Positions 51,986-60,495 are shown, counted from the stretch's first letter. The stretch is 64,000 bases of DNA from CAZEHS01 sp964424355 (GCA_964424355.1 CAYRIO010000003.1:1-64000), one strand, 5' to 3'. The notes: generated from the letters alone by a model not told the origin. Program-made: numbers and translations.

Positions 51986-53031
51986 AGCCGCTGCTGATGA
52001 TGGGGAATCCCCGGGGGTCTGCCGTTATGACCGCCATGTGGACCCCCCACATTCCGGCGTCCGTGGAATGGTCGGAAACCTATGATCCAGCCATTGTCTA
52101 TCAGAATCGGAAAATCGTCTTCCTGGGAGATCTGGATGAACTGGGGGTTTGCGAAACCATCCATCACCAACTGCTGAACCTTTGGAAATCCGGCGGAAAG
52201 CATGCGCTTCAGGGATCCCAGGGAATCATCCTTGTCAGTTCCTGCGGGGAGCTATATACCAAGCGGGCGGCGCAAAGCATTGTTTTCTGGGCCAACCTGA
52301 TGGGCTGCCGTTTTCCGGGTCATGCGCTGGTAGAGAGCTTGTGGGATCTGAGCAATTTCAGGACGTGGCAAAAGACCCTGCCGTTATCTTTGGCAGAAAT
52401 CAGATCTCAGCAGTGTCAGCGCTTATTTGATCGGTTTTTATCATATGATCCGCCTAAAATAACGACACCGAAAATACTGGCTCTCCATGCCAGCTCCAAC
52501 AAGACGTCAAACACGCTGATGCTCTGGCAGGGGATTGAACGCAACCTGCCGGCTGGCTGGGTTGAAACCACACATATTGAGAATGGCAGCGTGGTGGACT
52601 GTAAGGGCTGTGATTTTGTAACCTGTAATCACTATGCCCAGCAAAAGAGCTGCTTTTATGGCGGCATTGTCATCAGCGACCTGATCCCCGCTATTGAGGC
52701 GGCCAATGTCATTGTGTTCATTTCGCCCAACTACAACGATGCCCTTTCTGCCATGCATACGGCTCTGATCAATCGGTTGACTGCGCTGTACCGCAGAATG
52801 CCCCTTTACGATAAGCGGTTTTACGGCATCATCGTATCCGGAAATTCTGGGAGTGACAGCCTGGCCTGCCAGATGATAGGCGCCCTGAACTTTAACAAAG
52901 GGCTGGATCTGCCCCCTCATTTTGCGATGATGAAAACTGCCAACGACCCCGGGAGTATCCTGCAACATTCGGATTTTGACCTGTATACCTCTGAATTTGC
53001 GGCTTCCATCCGAAATGAGGTTGAGAGTTAA
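51982..53031 (+). CDS. flavodoxin-fold NAD(P)H-dependent oxidoreductase with N-terminal extension
   Basis: A 349-residue protein. The N-terminal half (about 1-160) is unrecognised. The C-terminal half (about 165-345) is an NADPH-dependent FMN reductase-like flavodoxin fold: I-L-A-L-H-A-S-S-N-K-T-S-N-T near the start of the domain, a Cys-rich strip D-C-K-G-C-D-F-V-T-C...S-C-F-Y-G, then I-V-F-I-S-P-N-Y-N-D-A and I-V-S-G-N-S-G-S. Start is GTG overlapping the dehydrogenase-like stop (GTGA), so the three-gene operon is translationally coupled. Likely transfers electrons; acceptor unknown. Confidence 0.8.
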   Translation: MKPLLMMGNPRGSAVMTAMWTPHIPASVEWSETYDPAIVYQNRKIVFLGDLDELGVCETIHHQLLNLWKSGGKHALQGSQGIILVSSCGELYTKRAAQSIVFWANLMGCRFPGHALVESLWDLSNFRTWQKTLPLSLAEIRSQQCQRLFDRFLSYDPPKITTPKILALHASSNKTSNTLMLWQGIERNLPAGWVETTHIENGSVVDCKGCDFVTCNHYAQQKSCFYGGIVISDLIPAIEAANVIVFISPNYNDALSAMHTALINRLTALYRRMPLYDKRFYGIIVSGNSGSDSLACQMIGALNFNKGLDLPPHFAMMKTANDPGSILQHSDFDLYTSEFAASIRNEVES

Positions 53032-53127
53032 AATTAAACTTATGTATAAGCCTGCATATTGTTATTTGTTTATCAATGATATTTTGTTGCAAATAGACCA
53101 TCATATCCCTGATGATTCATGCAGACA

Positions 53128-53152
53128 CCCGGAAGCGCAGCCGGGCGTTTTC
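53128..53152 (+). terminator. terminator of the giant-gene operon
   Basis: CCCGG (53128-53132) pairs with CCGGG (53141-53145), with extra pairs outside, followed by TTTTCTT. It separates the operon from the downstream candidate RNA. Confidence 0.75.
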
Positions 53153-53186
53153 TTGTTATTTGACAAGGGATTAACGGCTGCTTCCC

Positions 53187-53214
53187 TTGCCATTGCTGGT
53201 AAGGGTGGTATAAT
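53187..53214 (+). promoter_or_regulatory. promoter of the candidate large RNA
   Basis: TTGCCA (53187-53192) and TATAAT (53209-53214) separated by 16 bp; transcription would start near 53221 at a GCAGG/CCTGC hairpin. No gene follows on this strand for about 1.6 kb. Confidence 0.75.
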
Positions 53215-53220
53215 GAAGGT

Positions 53221-53905
53221 GCAGGAAAGAAACCCTGCGATGCTTTTACAGAGGGGATGATTCCACCACAAGCGCACATTGTCAGACACACTCTGGTTGA
53301 CACTCGAAGCGTAAAGGGGATGGTTTCGCTAAGTATGATGAAAAGCGGATCATTATCGGAAGAACCAAGTATCAGCAAGAAGGTTTAAGGTAACGAGTCA
53401 GATCAACATGTTTCAAGATCCATTCAAGAAGTATTCAAGGCTTAAAGAAAGATGTGCAGTTTCTTGAAAGTGAACCACGGTAAGTTTTTGAAGACAGCAA
53501 GAAGCTTGTGTACGAAATCAGAACCGATCGAAAAGCATGGATAGTGTTTTGAACAAGGATTTGGCAAGTGCTTAAAAAGAAGTTAAGCAAGCTGTTGGAC
53601 AAGTGTTTGAAGAAAGAAGTTCAGTAAGCGGTACAGTAAGTAAAAGGTTGAGGTAAAATTTGATATTACGAGTGCAGTTGCTAAGTATTCCTTTTGCAAG
53701 AGCGAGTCACCAGAGCGGGCAAGGATTCACAAGCAGTAGGCACGAGATTTGATAGGATTTACAGGAACACGCTGGTTGCAAGAAGATTGAGGCAAGACAG
53801 TACAGCTTTAAGCATGAAGATTCACAGTTAGACGCGAGACGTAAGTTGTTTAGAAGTGAAGCTTTTGGCAGTAAAGGCCGGTTCCTATGGGAGCCGGCCT
53901 GTTTT
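53221..53905 (+). ncRNA. candidate large noncoding RNA, about 680 nt
   Basis: This stretch has its own promoter and ends in a hairpin terminator, with no credible ORF on either strand. It is strongly purine-rich, with many CAAG/GAAG words. It contains local hairpins: GCAGG/CCTGC (53221-53237), ATGAT/ATCAT (about 53335-53353) and GCTTAA/TTAAGC (about 53570-53588). I do not recognise OLE, GOLLD, 6S, tmRNA, RNase P or SRP features. It could also be decayed sequence, but the two signals bracketing it favour an RNA. Confidence 0.5.
53876..53905. terminator. GC-rich terminator hairpin
   Basis: A 10-bp stem with one G-U pair (53876-53885 with 53890-53899) and a TATG loop. The plus strand continues TGTTTTG; the minus strand tail is TTTACTG. 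It may end both the candidate RNA and the glycosyltransferase gene. Confidence 0.75.
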
Positions 53906-53917
53906 GTGATGTGATCC

Positions 53918-54865
53918 TCAGGTCTTGAAGGCCCAGGGGAATAAGGGGGCCAGAAGGAGAAGGAGGCGTGTGCCGAAATCGGTATCTTTTGCAGTCAAAC
54001 AGTTCATTCTGTTTTGGCGGATGACTGTCATACACTTTTCGAAGACGGCCCGGTTGTAAGAACGGCTTTTTTTCATTTTAAGCAGGAGATTCAGGCACTC
54101 AGTGGCATAGCTGGCCCCTGCAAGCCCAGTCAGCGCCGGATAGTTCGGTTTAATGAACCCCAAAAGCGCCTCATTGACAGTGAACAGATCCCGGTAGCGT
54201 TCACTGGGGGTGTCATGCATGATGCTGTCGTGCCGCATGAAATAATGGTACTTCGGGGATGCGCACCAGACAACCCGGTTGCTCTTGCAGATGAGCTTAT
54301 ACGTGGTGCCTTTGTCTTCCATGATTTGGCCTTCCGGATAGCGGACGGTATCGAACAGCTGCCGTCTGAACAGTTTGTTGCAGGCGGAATACCGCATGTG
54401 GTCCTTCCGGAACATCACCCGCAGGGCCTCTGCAGGGGTGTAGCACAGAGGGACCGTCTCCGGTGAGTGAAACCGGATGCCATCATAGTTGTAGATCTTG
54501 ACGAAACCACAGGCGGAAAGATCGGCGTCGTATGTTACACTATTGCTATACAGCACCCGATACATATCCGGTTCAATCCAATCATCGCCGTCCACAAACC
54601 CAATGTATTCCCCCAAGGCGCATGCGATGCCTGCATTCCTGGCAGAGGAAGTGCCCCCGTGGCCCTTGTGGATGACACGGATTCTGGCATCGGTGGCGGC
54701 AAGCGCATCACAGAGGGGACCGGAGGCATCGGAAGAGCCATCGTCCACCAGGATCAGTTCAAAAGCTGAAAATGTCTGATTGAGAATAGATTGGATACAG
54801 GAACCTAAATAGGCTTCTACATTATAAACCGGAATGATAACGGATAGGATAGGCGGCATATTCAT
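53918..54865 (-). CDS. glycosyltransferase family 2
   Basis: A 315-residue GT-A type transferase. S-V-I-I-P-V-Y-N-V-E is near the N-terminus, followed by I-L-V-D-D-G-S-S-D, then S-S-A-R-N-A-G-I-A and the D-x-D-containing F-V-D-G-D-D-W near 89-95. It transfers a sugar from a nucleotide-sugar to a wall or exopolysaccharide acceptor (inference). There is no membrane helix. GGAGGG lies 9 nt before the ATG within the 16-bp gap to the divergent GT4 gene. Confidence 0.93.
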   Translation of the reverse strand: MNMPPILSVIIPVYNVEAYLGSCIQSILNQTFSAFELILVDDGSSDASGPLCDALAATDARIRVIHKGHGGTSSARNAGIACALGEYIGFVDGDDWIEPDMYRVLYSNSVTYDADLSACGFVKIYNYDGIRFHSPETVPLCYTPAEALRVMFRKDHMRYSACNKLFRRQLFDTVRYPEGQIMEDKGTTYKLICKSNRVVWCASPKYHYFMRHDSIMHDTPSERYRDLFTVNEALLGFIKPNYPALTGLAGASYATECLNLLLKMKKSRSYNRAVFEKCMTVIRQNRMNCLTAKDTDFGTRLLLLLAPLFPWAFKT

Positions 54866-54881
54866 AAGAGGAGTCCCTCCA

Positions 54882-56135
54882 ATGGCGAGAATTCTACATG
54901 TTCTTTCACAGATTCCATCTCAGACTGGAAGCGGTGTTTTTTTCGAAAACCTGATCCGGCAATGTGAACGGTTCGGCTATCGACAGGCTGCTGTAATCGG
55001 CCTGCCTCAGGATTTGCAGGGGTATCCGATTGATGGGATTGAAAAGAATCAAATCCATGAGGTCCTGTTCGAGACAGAAGACCTCCCTTTTAAGATACCC
55101 GGAATGAGCGATGTTATGCCCTATGCGAGCACAGTTTTCTCAGCGATGGATCAAGAACGCTTTGACCGGTATCGCCGGTGCTTCAAGGAAGCTGCGAACA
55201 AAGTCATTTCCGAATTCAGACCGGATGTGGTTCTTTCAAACCATCTGTGGGTAGCCACGGCGGCGGTTTGTGAAGCGATTGCAGAGATCAGTTCGGAGTG
55301 TCGCCCCAAACTTTTCGCTGTCTGCCATGGAACGGATATCCGCCAGATGCAACTGGCACCCCTGATGAGAGAATTTGTGACGGCGGGATGCGCGAAAGCG
55401 GATGGCATCTTCAGTTTGAACCGCCACCAGGCGGAGGCAATCCAGCAGCTGTATCAAATTCCCCCGGAGCGGGTCCATCTGATTGGAACCGGCTATGATG
55501 GGACGATGTTCCATCGGGCTCCTGCAGAACAGGAGCGGACCTCCGGAAAAACCGAGCTGGTTTACGCGGGGAAGCTGTCGGAGTCCAAAGGGTTGATGGA
55601 ATTGATCCGGTGCATGCACCGCCTGGATCCCGAACGTTTCCGGTTGACAATCGCCGGACGGGGCAGCGGGCCGGAGGCGGACAGCATTCTCAGAGCCATA
55701 GCGGAGCCCGGCGCGGATATCCGGTATGTGGGACATTTGCCTCAGGAAGAGCTGGCTGCATTGTTCCGGAAATCCGATACGTTTGTGCTTCCTTCCTATT
55801 ATGAAGGGCTGCCGCTGGTTGTCATTGAGGCCCTGGCATCGGGGATGCGGGTGGTGGTCAACGATTTGAGGGGTCTGCGGGAGTGGCTGGGGGATACCAT
55901 CAACGATTCCGGCAGAGTGTTCTATGTAAGGATGCCTGCGCTGAAAGGCTTGGACACCTGTGCCCCAGAAGCCGCTCCTTCCTATATTGAGGATCTGGCA
56001 TCCGCTCTGATGCGCTGCAGCTGTTTCGTGAACGGGTCCAGGGACTCCCTCCAAAGTTATTACAGCGCCATTGAGGAAAAATCCTGGGCGAATGTATTCA
56101 TGCGCATGGAGCGGGTATTCCAGGCATCCCAATAA
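54882..56135 (+). CDS. glycosyltransferase family 4
   Basis: A 417-residue GT-B type transferase. The N-terminal domain has S-Q-I-P-S-Q-T-G-S-G-V-F-F near 8-20 (the glycine-rich acceptor loop). The C-terminal nucleotide-sugar domain has V-Y-A-G-K-L-S-E-S-K-G-L near 226-237 and S-Y-Y-E-G-L-P-L-V-V-I-E-A-L-A-S-G near 304-320, with the E-x7-E motif. Together with the divergent GT2 it suggests polysaccharide or glycolipid synthesis. GAGGAG lies 8 nt before the ATG, in the same 16 bp that hold the GT2 site. Confidence 0.93.
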   Translation: MARILHVLSQIPSQTGSGVFFENLIRQCERFGYRQAAVIGLPQDLQGYPIDGIEKNQIHEVLFETEDLPFKIPGMSDVMPYASTVFSAMDQERFDRYRRCFKEAANKVISEFRPDVVLSNHLWVATAAVCEAIAEISSECRPKLFAVCHGTDIRQMQLAPLMREFVTAGCAKADGIFSLNRHQAEAIQQLYQIPPERVHLIGTGYDGTMFHRAPAEQERTSGKTELVYAGKLSESKGLMELIRCMHRLDPERFRLTIAGRGSGPEADSILRAIAEPGADIRYVGHLPQEELAALFRKSDTFVLPSYYEGLPLVVIEALASGMRVVVNDLRGLREWLGDTINDSGRVFYVRMPALKGLDTCAPEAAPSYIEDLASALMRCSCFVNGSRDSLQSYYSAIEEKSWANVFMRMERVFQASQ

Positions 56136-56151
56136 TGGTAGCGACGTGAAG

Positions 56152-56183
56152 AACCCCCCGGAGAATTGAAATCCGAGGGGGTT
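56152..56183. terminator. terminator between GT4 and the subtilase
   Basis: AACCCCC/GGGGGTT outer stem with CGGA/TCCG inside. T-rich to the right and A-rich to the left. Serves the convergent pair. Confidence 0.75.
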
Positions 56184-56185
56184 GG

Positions 56186-57319
56186 TTAATTTACTGCCGC
56201 CTGCGCGTTGATGAGCCCGGCCCCGTAATGGGCGGAATCTCCCAGAGGAGCGGCGGAGTCGGTGAGATATTTTAGGATCGCGTCATAATCCAAAGTCTGA
56301 ACACCTTTAGCCTCCATGATGAGAGCGACTGTGCCAGTCACATGGGGGGCTGCCATGGAGGTGCCGCTATAAGCGGCGTATTTTCCACCGGGGATGGTGG
56401 AGAGCACGTTCACCCCAGGGGCAGAGACGTCCACTTCCGTGCCAGGGGATGAGAAATAAGCGATATCGGAATTGATATCCACTGCGGCCACCGCCATGAC
56501 CTTCTCGTAGGCGGCGGGGTAGTCCACATCGCGGGCATCGTTACCCGCTGCGGCGACCATGATCAGGCCGGCATCCGCGGCAATTCTGATGGCGTCTTTG
56601 AACGCCGGGTTGTCGCTGTCGGTGCCCAGGCTCATGTTAACCACATTCAAATGGTTTGTAACTGCCCACTGCAGCCCTTCAATAATATCCGACAGATAGC
56701 CGCTGCCATTGGCATTAAGGGCTTTCAAGGCATAGAGCTTGATTTCGGGGCCTACGCCGATGACACCGATTTCGTTATCAGAAGCGGCAACGGTTCCAGC
56801 CACATGGGTGCCATGGCCGTTATCATCCTTATAAGACTTGAGCGGATTGATCAGGTTTTTGCCTCCGAAAACCCTGCCCGTCAGATCCGGGTGGCTTGCA
56901 TCGATTCCGGTGTCCAGAATGCCAACCTTGATGCCGGTCCCGTTGTAGGAAACCGCATCCCCGTGGATTGCGGTGATGCCCCAGGGGACGACTTCAACAG
57001 GCTGTGGTGCTGGGGATTTAGCGGGTTTGCCTAGAATCTGAACCTGCGTATCCTCATAAACCGCTAAAACATGGGGGTTCTTCATCAGGGCTTCCGTCCG
57101 AGCTTCAGGAATCTGAACAGAGCGACCGTTGATGAGTGTCAGATCACTGATCCAATTCAGGCCCAGAGCCTTACCGACCTGGTCCTTTTCTGCCTGGGCG
57201 GTGTGATCCTTGAACACAACGATCATTTGCCGCTCAGGTGCTGCGGCACCGGTCAGAAAGACAGACGCAAGCAGGATCAGCATCAGGAGCAGCGACATCG
57301 CTTTCTTGGAGACCAACAT
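56186..57319 (-). CDS. S8 family serine peptidase (subtilisin-like), secreted
   Basis: A 377-residue protease with a signal peptide (basic start, hydrophobic core to about 25) and an inhibitor-I9-like propeptide (about 30-95). The catalytic domain has Asp in I-L-D-T-G-I-D, His in N-G-H-G-T-H-V-A-G, the oxyanion Asn in A-A-G-N and Ser in S-G-T-S-M-A-A-P-H. All triad residues are present. It is probably exported and self-processed. GAGGTGATG precedes the ATG. Confidence 0.96.
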   Translation of the reverse strand: MLVSKKAMSLLLMLILLASVFLTGAAAPERQMIVVFKDHTAQAEKDQVGKALGLNWISDLTLINGRSVQIPEARTEALMKNPHVLAVYEDTQVQILGKPAKSPAPQPVEVVPWGITAIHGDAVSYNGTGIKVGILDTGIDASHPDLTGRVFGGKNLINPLKSYKDDNGHGTHVAGTVAASDNEIGVIGVGPEIKLYALKALNANGSGYLSDIIEGLQWAVTNHLNVVNMSLGTDSDNPAFKDAIRIAADAGLIMVAAAGNDARDVDYPAAYEKVMAVAAVDINSDIAYFSSPGTEVDVSAPGVNVLSTIPGGKYAAYSGTSMAAPHVTGTVALIMEAKGVQTLDYDAILKYLTDSAAPLGDSAHYGAGLINAQAAVN

Positions 57320-57414
57320 ACCATCACCTCGTTTTCGTTTCTGATACAGTTTGATTCATCCGCATATTATGTATACCCATTTCTGCAGGGATTATGCTCT
57401 GCAAAGAAACAAAA

Positions 57415-57448
57415 CCTCCGCCTCGAGGCTAGGATACAGCCAGGGAGG
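57415..57448 (-). terminator. terminator of the PHP gene
   Basis: On the minus strand CCTCC...GGAGG with an inner GGCT/AGCC pairing, then TTTTG. It overlaps the end of the PHP coding region. Confidence 0.6.
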
Positions 57449-58121
57449 AGAGGTCTTGGGTGAAGGTGTTCATGAGGATGGCACGGGAACTCCGCGCATA
57501 GGGATTCAGTCGCTGGAATCCGGCATCGGTATATATTGCCGGACAGGTGCCGCCCTGTTTGACCGCTTCGATGAAGTCCTGCGTATCCCGGATGCTTCCC
57601 GGAAACACCGTGGCGTATTTTCCGATTTTTTCGACGACATGGGCATCGCTGGCACCGAAGGTGGGGATATTCAACTCAGCGGCCAGGCTGTACGCATGGA
57701 GGTTATGATGCATAGGGGTGCTGCCGTTGAAAGCCTCGATGCCGGACAGTCCTTGCACCTTGCGAATATCGTGCCCCATTCCCCGGTTGTTCTGCCTGAA
57801 GGGATGGGCGCTCATGGCCACGCCGCCGGCCTTCAGGGTGATATCAATCAGCTGCTGGGCGTGAAGCTTTTCCGTAGGGAGGTCATCTAATCCAAAGACT
57901 GTGATATCGCCTTCGTGGGTCAGGATTTCAGCGCCGACAAGGATCAGAAAACCGGTTTCTTTTGAATAGGCCAGTGCCTGATCCCGGATGGAATTACTTT
58001 CGTGGTCTGTTATGCAAACGCCGTCCAACCCTATTTTTTTCGCGCGTTCCACGATTTCGGCCAGGGACATGAAGCTGTCACTGGAATAGGTTTTTTCGTG
58101 CATGTGGGTATCGATGATCAT
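57429..58121 (-). CDS. PHP domain metal-dependent hydrolase
   Basis: A 230-residue protein of the polymerase and histidinol phosphatase superfamily. Metal-binding strips: D-T-H-M-H-E near 4-9, I-T-D-H-E-S near 37-42, G-A-E-I-L-T-H-E near 65-72, S-A-H-P-F-R near 104-109, G-A-S-D-A-H near 159-164. It likely hydrolyses a phosphoester; the closest recalled relatives are small PHP phosphatases of unknown substrate (some cleave 3',5'-nucleotides). The ATG at 58121 follows GTGAGG. Confidence 0.9.
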   Translation of the reverse strand: MIIDTHMHEKTYSSDSFMSLAEIVERAKKIGLDGVCITDHESNSIRDQALAYSKETGFLILVGAEILTHEGDITVFGLDDLPTEKLHAQQLIDITLKAGGVAMSAHPFRQNNRGMGHDIRKVQGLSGIEAFNGSTPMHHNLHAYSLAAELNIPTFGASDAHVVEKIGKYATVFPGSIRDTQDFIEAVKQGGTCPAIYTDAGFQRLNPYARSSRAILMNTFTQDLSSLAVS

Positions 58122-58451
58122 GAATTGCCTCACTTTAGGAGAGTCTGTATACCTTATTATATGACAAAGAAATCCCAACGTTCATTGTGAGTCTTTATGG
58201 CGGCGGCGTTCAGTATAGGGAATGCTTATCCGTTGAGAAGCATCAGCCCGGGGACCGTTCTCATTATGGAATTGTCTGCAATTTAAAAGCGGCTTTATGG
58301 ATTTAATATGATAAAATAGGCACGGGTACTGAGTGAAAGAACAGAATACGAGACAGCAACATGCGGGTTTATACAAAAATGTTTGTTAGGGCGCATCCAA
58401 GAGAGCGCTTTTTTTATTGGAAACGACTGGCGTGAGTGGATGGAGGCTATG
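58122..58451 (+). other. non-coding leader of the L,D-transpeptidase gene
   Basis: About 330 bp with no ORF of note. A TATGAT/TAAAAT -10-like area near 58308-58318 precedes ATGCG (58361-58365), CGCAT (58392-58396) and a short GGGCGC/GCGCTT terminator-like stem (58389-58410) followed by T. ATGCG-CGCAT pairing would prevent that stem, so attenuation is possible. No known riboswitch recognised. Confidence 0.4.
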
Positions 58452-59300
58452 ATGACGATACGTTTTGGATTGATTGTGGTGTGTCTTTGTTTTGGATTAT
58501 CGCTGGCGGCGTATGCGGATGAAACGGTAGATGCCGGTGTGGGCAACGCTGTTGGCAATGGGGAAATTGAGCGTGTATCAGATGGCGGGGCGGGTCTTTT
58601 GGACAATGTCCAGGGTGTTACGCCCACTCCCCCCATCCCGGATTTTCTCCCGGATGAAACACCGGTATCGTCTTTAGAGGGGCTGATAAAGAGGGATGTC
58701 GTATCGGGGACGCTGACTGGTGATTACAATGGGTTAAGCAAGGGAGACGCAGTTGAGGTCATCAAGGACCTGTATATGGGGAAAATCTACGTAGTCTCAC
58801 GGCTTGGCCGGACAGAGCGCGTACAGGTTCCTGCCAGGTATCTTTATATCAATCCCGTGTGGAACATGGATACCAACCAACTTTCCCATGGCCAATTGGA
58901 AGCCTATCTGGCATATAAACAGATGAACAGCGACAGTCCCTACTTCATTTGGGTGGATATATCCCGGCAGCGGACATATATTTTCCTGAATCTCCAAGGG
59001 AAGTGGCAGGTCATCAGGGATATTCCCAGTGCGACAGGAACGAATTATATGCCAACGGAGCAGGGACTCTTCAAGGTCTATTCCAGGCAGCCGATTCTGA
59101 AGGGGCCGCAGTATGCCTATAACTGCCTTCGATTCAACGGTCCCTACATGATCCATTCTGTAACCTATACCAGTCGGGGGAATTTGCTGGATCCGACGCT
59201 TTCCAACAAGGCATCCCATGGGTGTGTCCGGGTGTCCATTGAGGACAGCAGGTGGCTTTATCAGTACATTCCATATGGCACAGCCGTATGGGTGAACTGA
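58452..59300 (+). CDS. L,D-transpeptidase (YkuD domain)
   Basis: A 282-residue secreted or membrane-linked enzyme. A signal peptide is at about 1-22 (ending A-A-Y-A). The mature part has a low-complexity region (about 23-80). The YkuD catalytic domain (about 160-282) has M-I-H-S-V-T and S-H-G-C-V-R-V, with catalytic Cys. It crosslinks peptidoglycan or attaches lipoproteins through meso-diaminopimelate; exact role unknown. The first of two adjacent ATG codons (58449) is too close to GGAGG, so 58452 is chosen. Confidence 0.9.
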   Translation: MTIRFGLIVVCLCFGLSLAAYADETVDAGVGNAVGNGEIERVSDGGAGLLDNVQGVTPTPPIPDFLPDETPVSSLEGLIKRDVVSGTLTGDYNGLSKGDAVEVIKDLYMGKIYVVSRLGRTERVQVPARYLYINPVWNMDTNQLSHGQLEAYLAYKQMNSDSPYFIWVDISRQRTYIFLNLQGKWQVIRDIPSATGTNYMPTEQGLFKVYSRQPILKGPQYAYNCLRFNGPYMIHSVTYTSRGNLLDPTLSNKASHGCVRVSIEDSRWLYQYIPYGTAVWVN

Positions 59301-59445
59301 TGCGGAGGAACGATAGGAAACGGTGTAAAACGGCTGTATAGGATTACGGAATACTGAGCCTCCAGCTATGGGGATATGAAATGATTGCCCGTGGATATTT
59401 GGTTTATAATGAGCCTGAACTTATTATAAACTTGGAGGTATTCTC

Positions 59446-60018
59446 ATGAAGATGAACACCCGCATCATGATCCTGTGTGGTCTTGGGATCGCAATCAACT
59501 TGGTTTTAGGAACAGCGGTACAGATGTTCAAGATTCCCCTGATCTTTCTGGACACCATCGGGACAATATTTGTGGCGGCCCTCTTCGGCCCCTTCGCCGG
59601 AGCGGCCACTGGCGGTCTGACCAATGTGATTCAAGGTTTTCTGACCAGCCCCCAGGATATCCCCTTCGCGCTGGTGAACATCGCCATCGGGATCATAGTC
59701 GGTATGGTTTCTAAACGGACCTGCTTCAATCTAAAAACCGCCATCGTGACGGGGCTTGTCCTGTCTGTTGTTGCGCCTTTGATTGGAACTCCCATCGCTA
59801 TCTGGATTTACGGCGGCCTTACCGGCGGCGGATCGGATTTCCTCGTGGCCTGGCTGCTCTCAACGGGCAGCAGCATCTTTACAGCGGCCTTCATTCCACG
59901 GATTACCGGAAATCTGGTGGATAAGATCGCCAGCTGCATCCTGGTTGCAGTGATGATCCAGCACTTGCCCGGAGCGATTTTGGGTGAAACCCTGCAGAAC
60001 AGAAAAAAAGCGGCATGA
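59446..60018 (+). CDS. CD3073-like ECF transporter S component
   Basis: A 190-residue membrane protein with about five to six hydrophobic segments. It shows ECF S-component features: L-G-I-A-I-N-L-V-L-G near 8-17, I-F-L-D-T-I-G-T-I-F-V-A-A-L-F-G-P near 33-49, then G-G-L-T-N-V. The following TudS-like gene overlaps by 4 nt. That pairing matches the CD3073 (S component) / CD3072 (desulfidase-like) families of Clostridioides, where a thio-compound is a likely substrate. GGAGG precedes the ATG. Energising EcfA/T proteins are not in the window. Confidence 0.85.
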   Translation: MKMNTRIMILCGLGIAINLVLGTAVQMFKIPLIFLDTIGTIFVAALFGPFAGAATGGLTNVIQGFLTSPQDIPFALVNIAIGIIVGMVSKRTCFNLKTAIVTGLVLSVVAPLIGTPIAIWIYGGLTGGGSDFLVAWLLSTGSSIFTAAFIPRITGNLVDKIASCILVAVMIQHLPGAILGETLQNRKKAA

Positions 60019-60473
60019 AACGGAATCGCCGGATCGCCGTGATCTCTCACTGCATCCTGAACCAGAATGCCGTGCTGACGGAATGGGAGCGGGCCCCCGG
60101 GGCGTTCAAAGGCGTTGTGCGGGATTTGCTCGTTAAGGATGTGTCCCTGCTGCAGCTGCCCTGCCCTGAAATGACCTATGGGGGTGTGAATCGACCGCCG
60201 CTGGCCTATGCGGATTATGACACCCCAGAATTCAGAGCCCACTGCATTGCTCTGCTGACACCCAGCATCAGCCAGATCAACAGGCTGGCTGAGGACGGCT
60301 GTACCCTGGAGCTGCTTATGGGCATTGAAAACAGCCCCTGTTGTGACCTGACCCCCGGGAAAGGGGTTTTCATGGAAGAGCTCCTGCGTCTGCTGCCGCC
60401 GGAGGTCCCCGTTATCTCCAGGCGAATGGTCCCGGAAAGCTACCGGGAAGAGTCCGACGGAGCCGGTTCGTAA
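60015..60473 (+). CDS. CD3072-like TudS-related putative desulfidase
   Basis: A 152-residue protein of the DUF523/TudS type. Cys in S-H-C-I-L-N-Q-N near 11-18, Cys in Q-L-P-C-P-E near 47-52 and Cys in I-E-N-S-P-C-C-D near 105-112 are suited to a 4Fe-4S cluster as in thiouracil desulfurase TudS. It overlaps the S-component gene (ATGA), so uptake and desulfuration of a thio-base or cofactor is plausible. The substrate is not shown by sequence. A terminator hairpin follows. Confidence 0.8.
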   Translation: MKRNRRIAVISHCILNQNAVLTEWERAPGAFKGVVRDLLVKDVSLLQLPCPEMTYGGVNRPPLAYADYDTPEFRAHCIALLTPSISQINRLAEDGCTLELLMGIENSPCCDLTPGKGVFMEELLRLLPPEVPVISRRMVPESYREESDGAGS

Positions 60474-60495
60474 ATGGAACATTGATGACGCCACA

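Noticed and set aside
53221..53905. CRISPR array or tandem repeats in the CAAG/GAAG-rich region
   Set aside because: Recurring words are short and irregularly spaced; no repeat unit with constant spacers is present.
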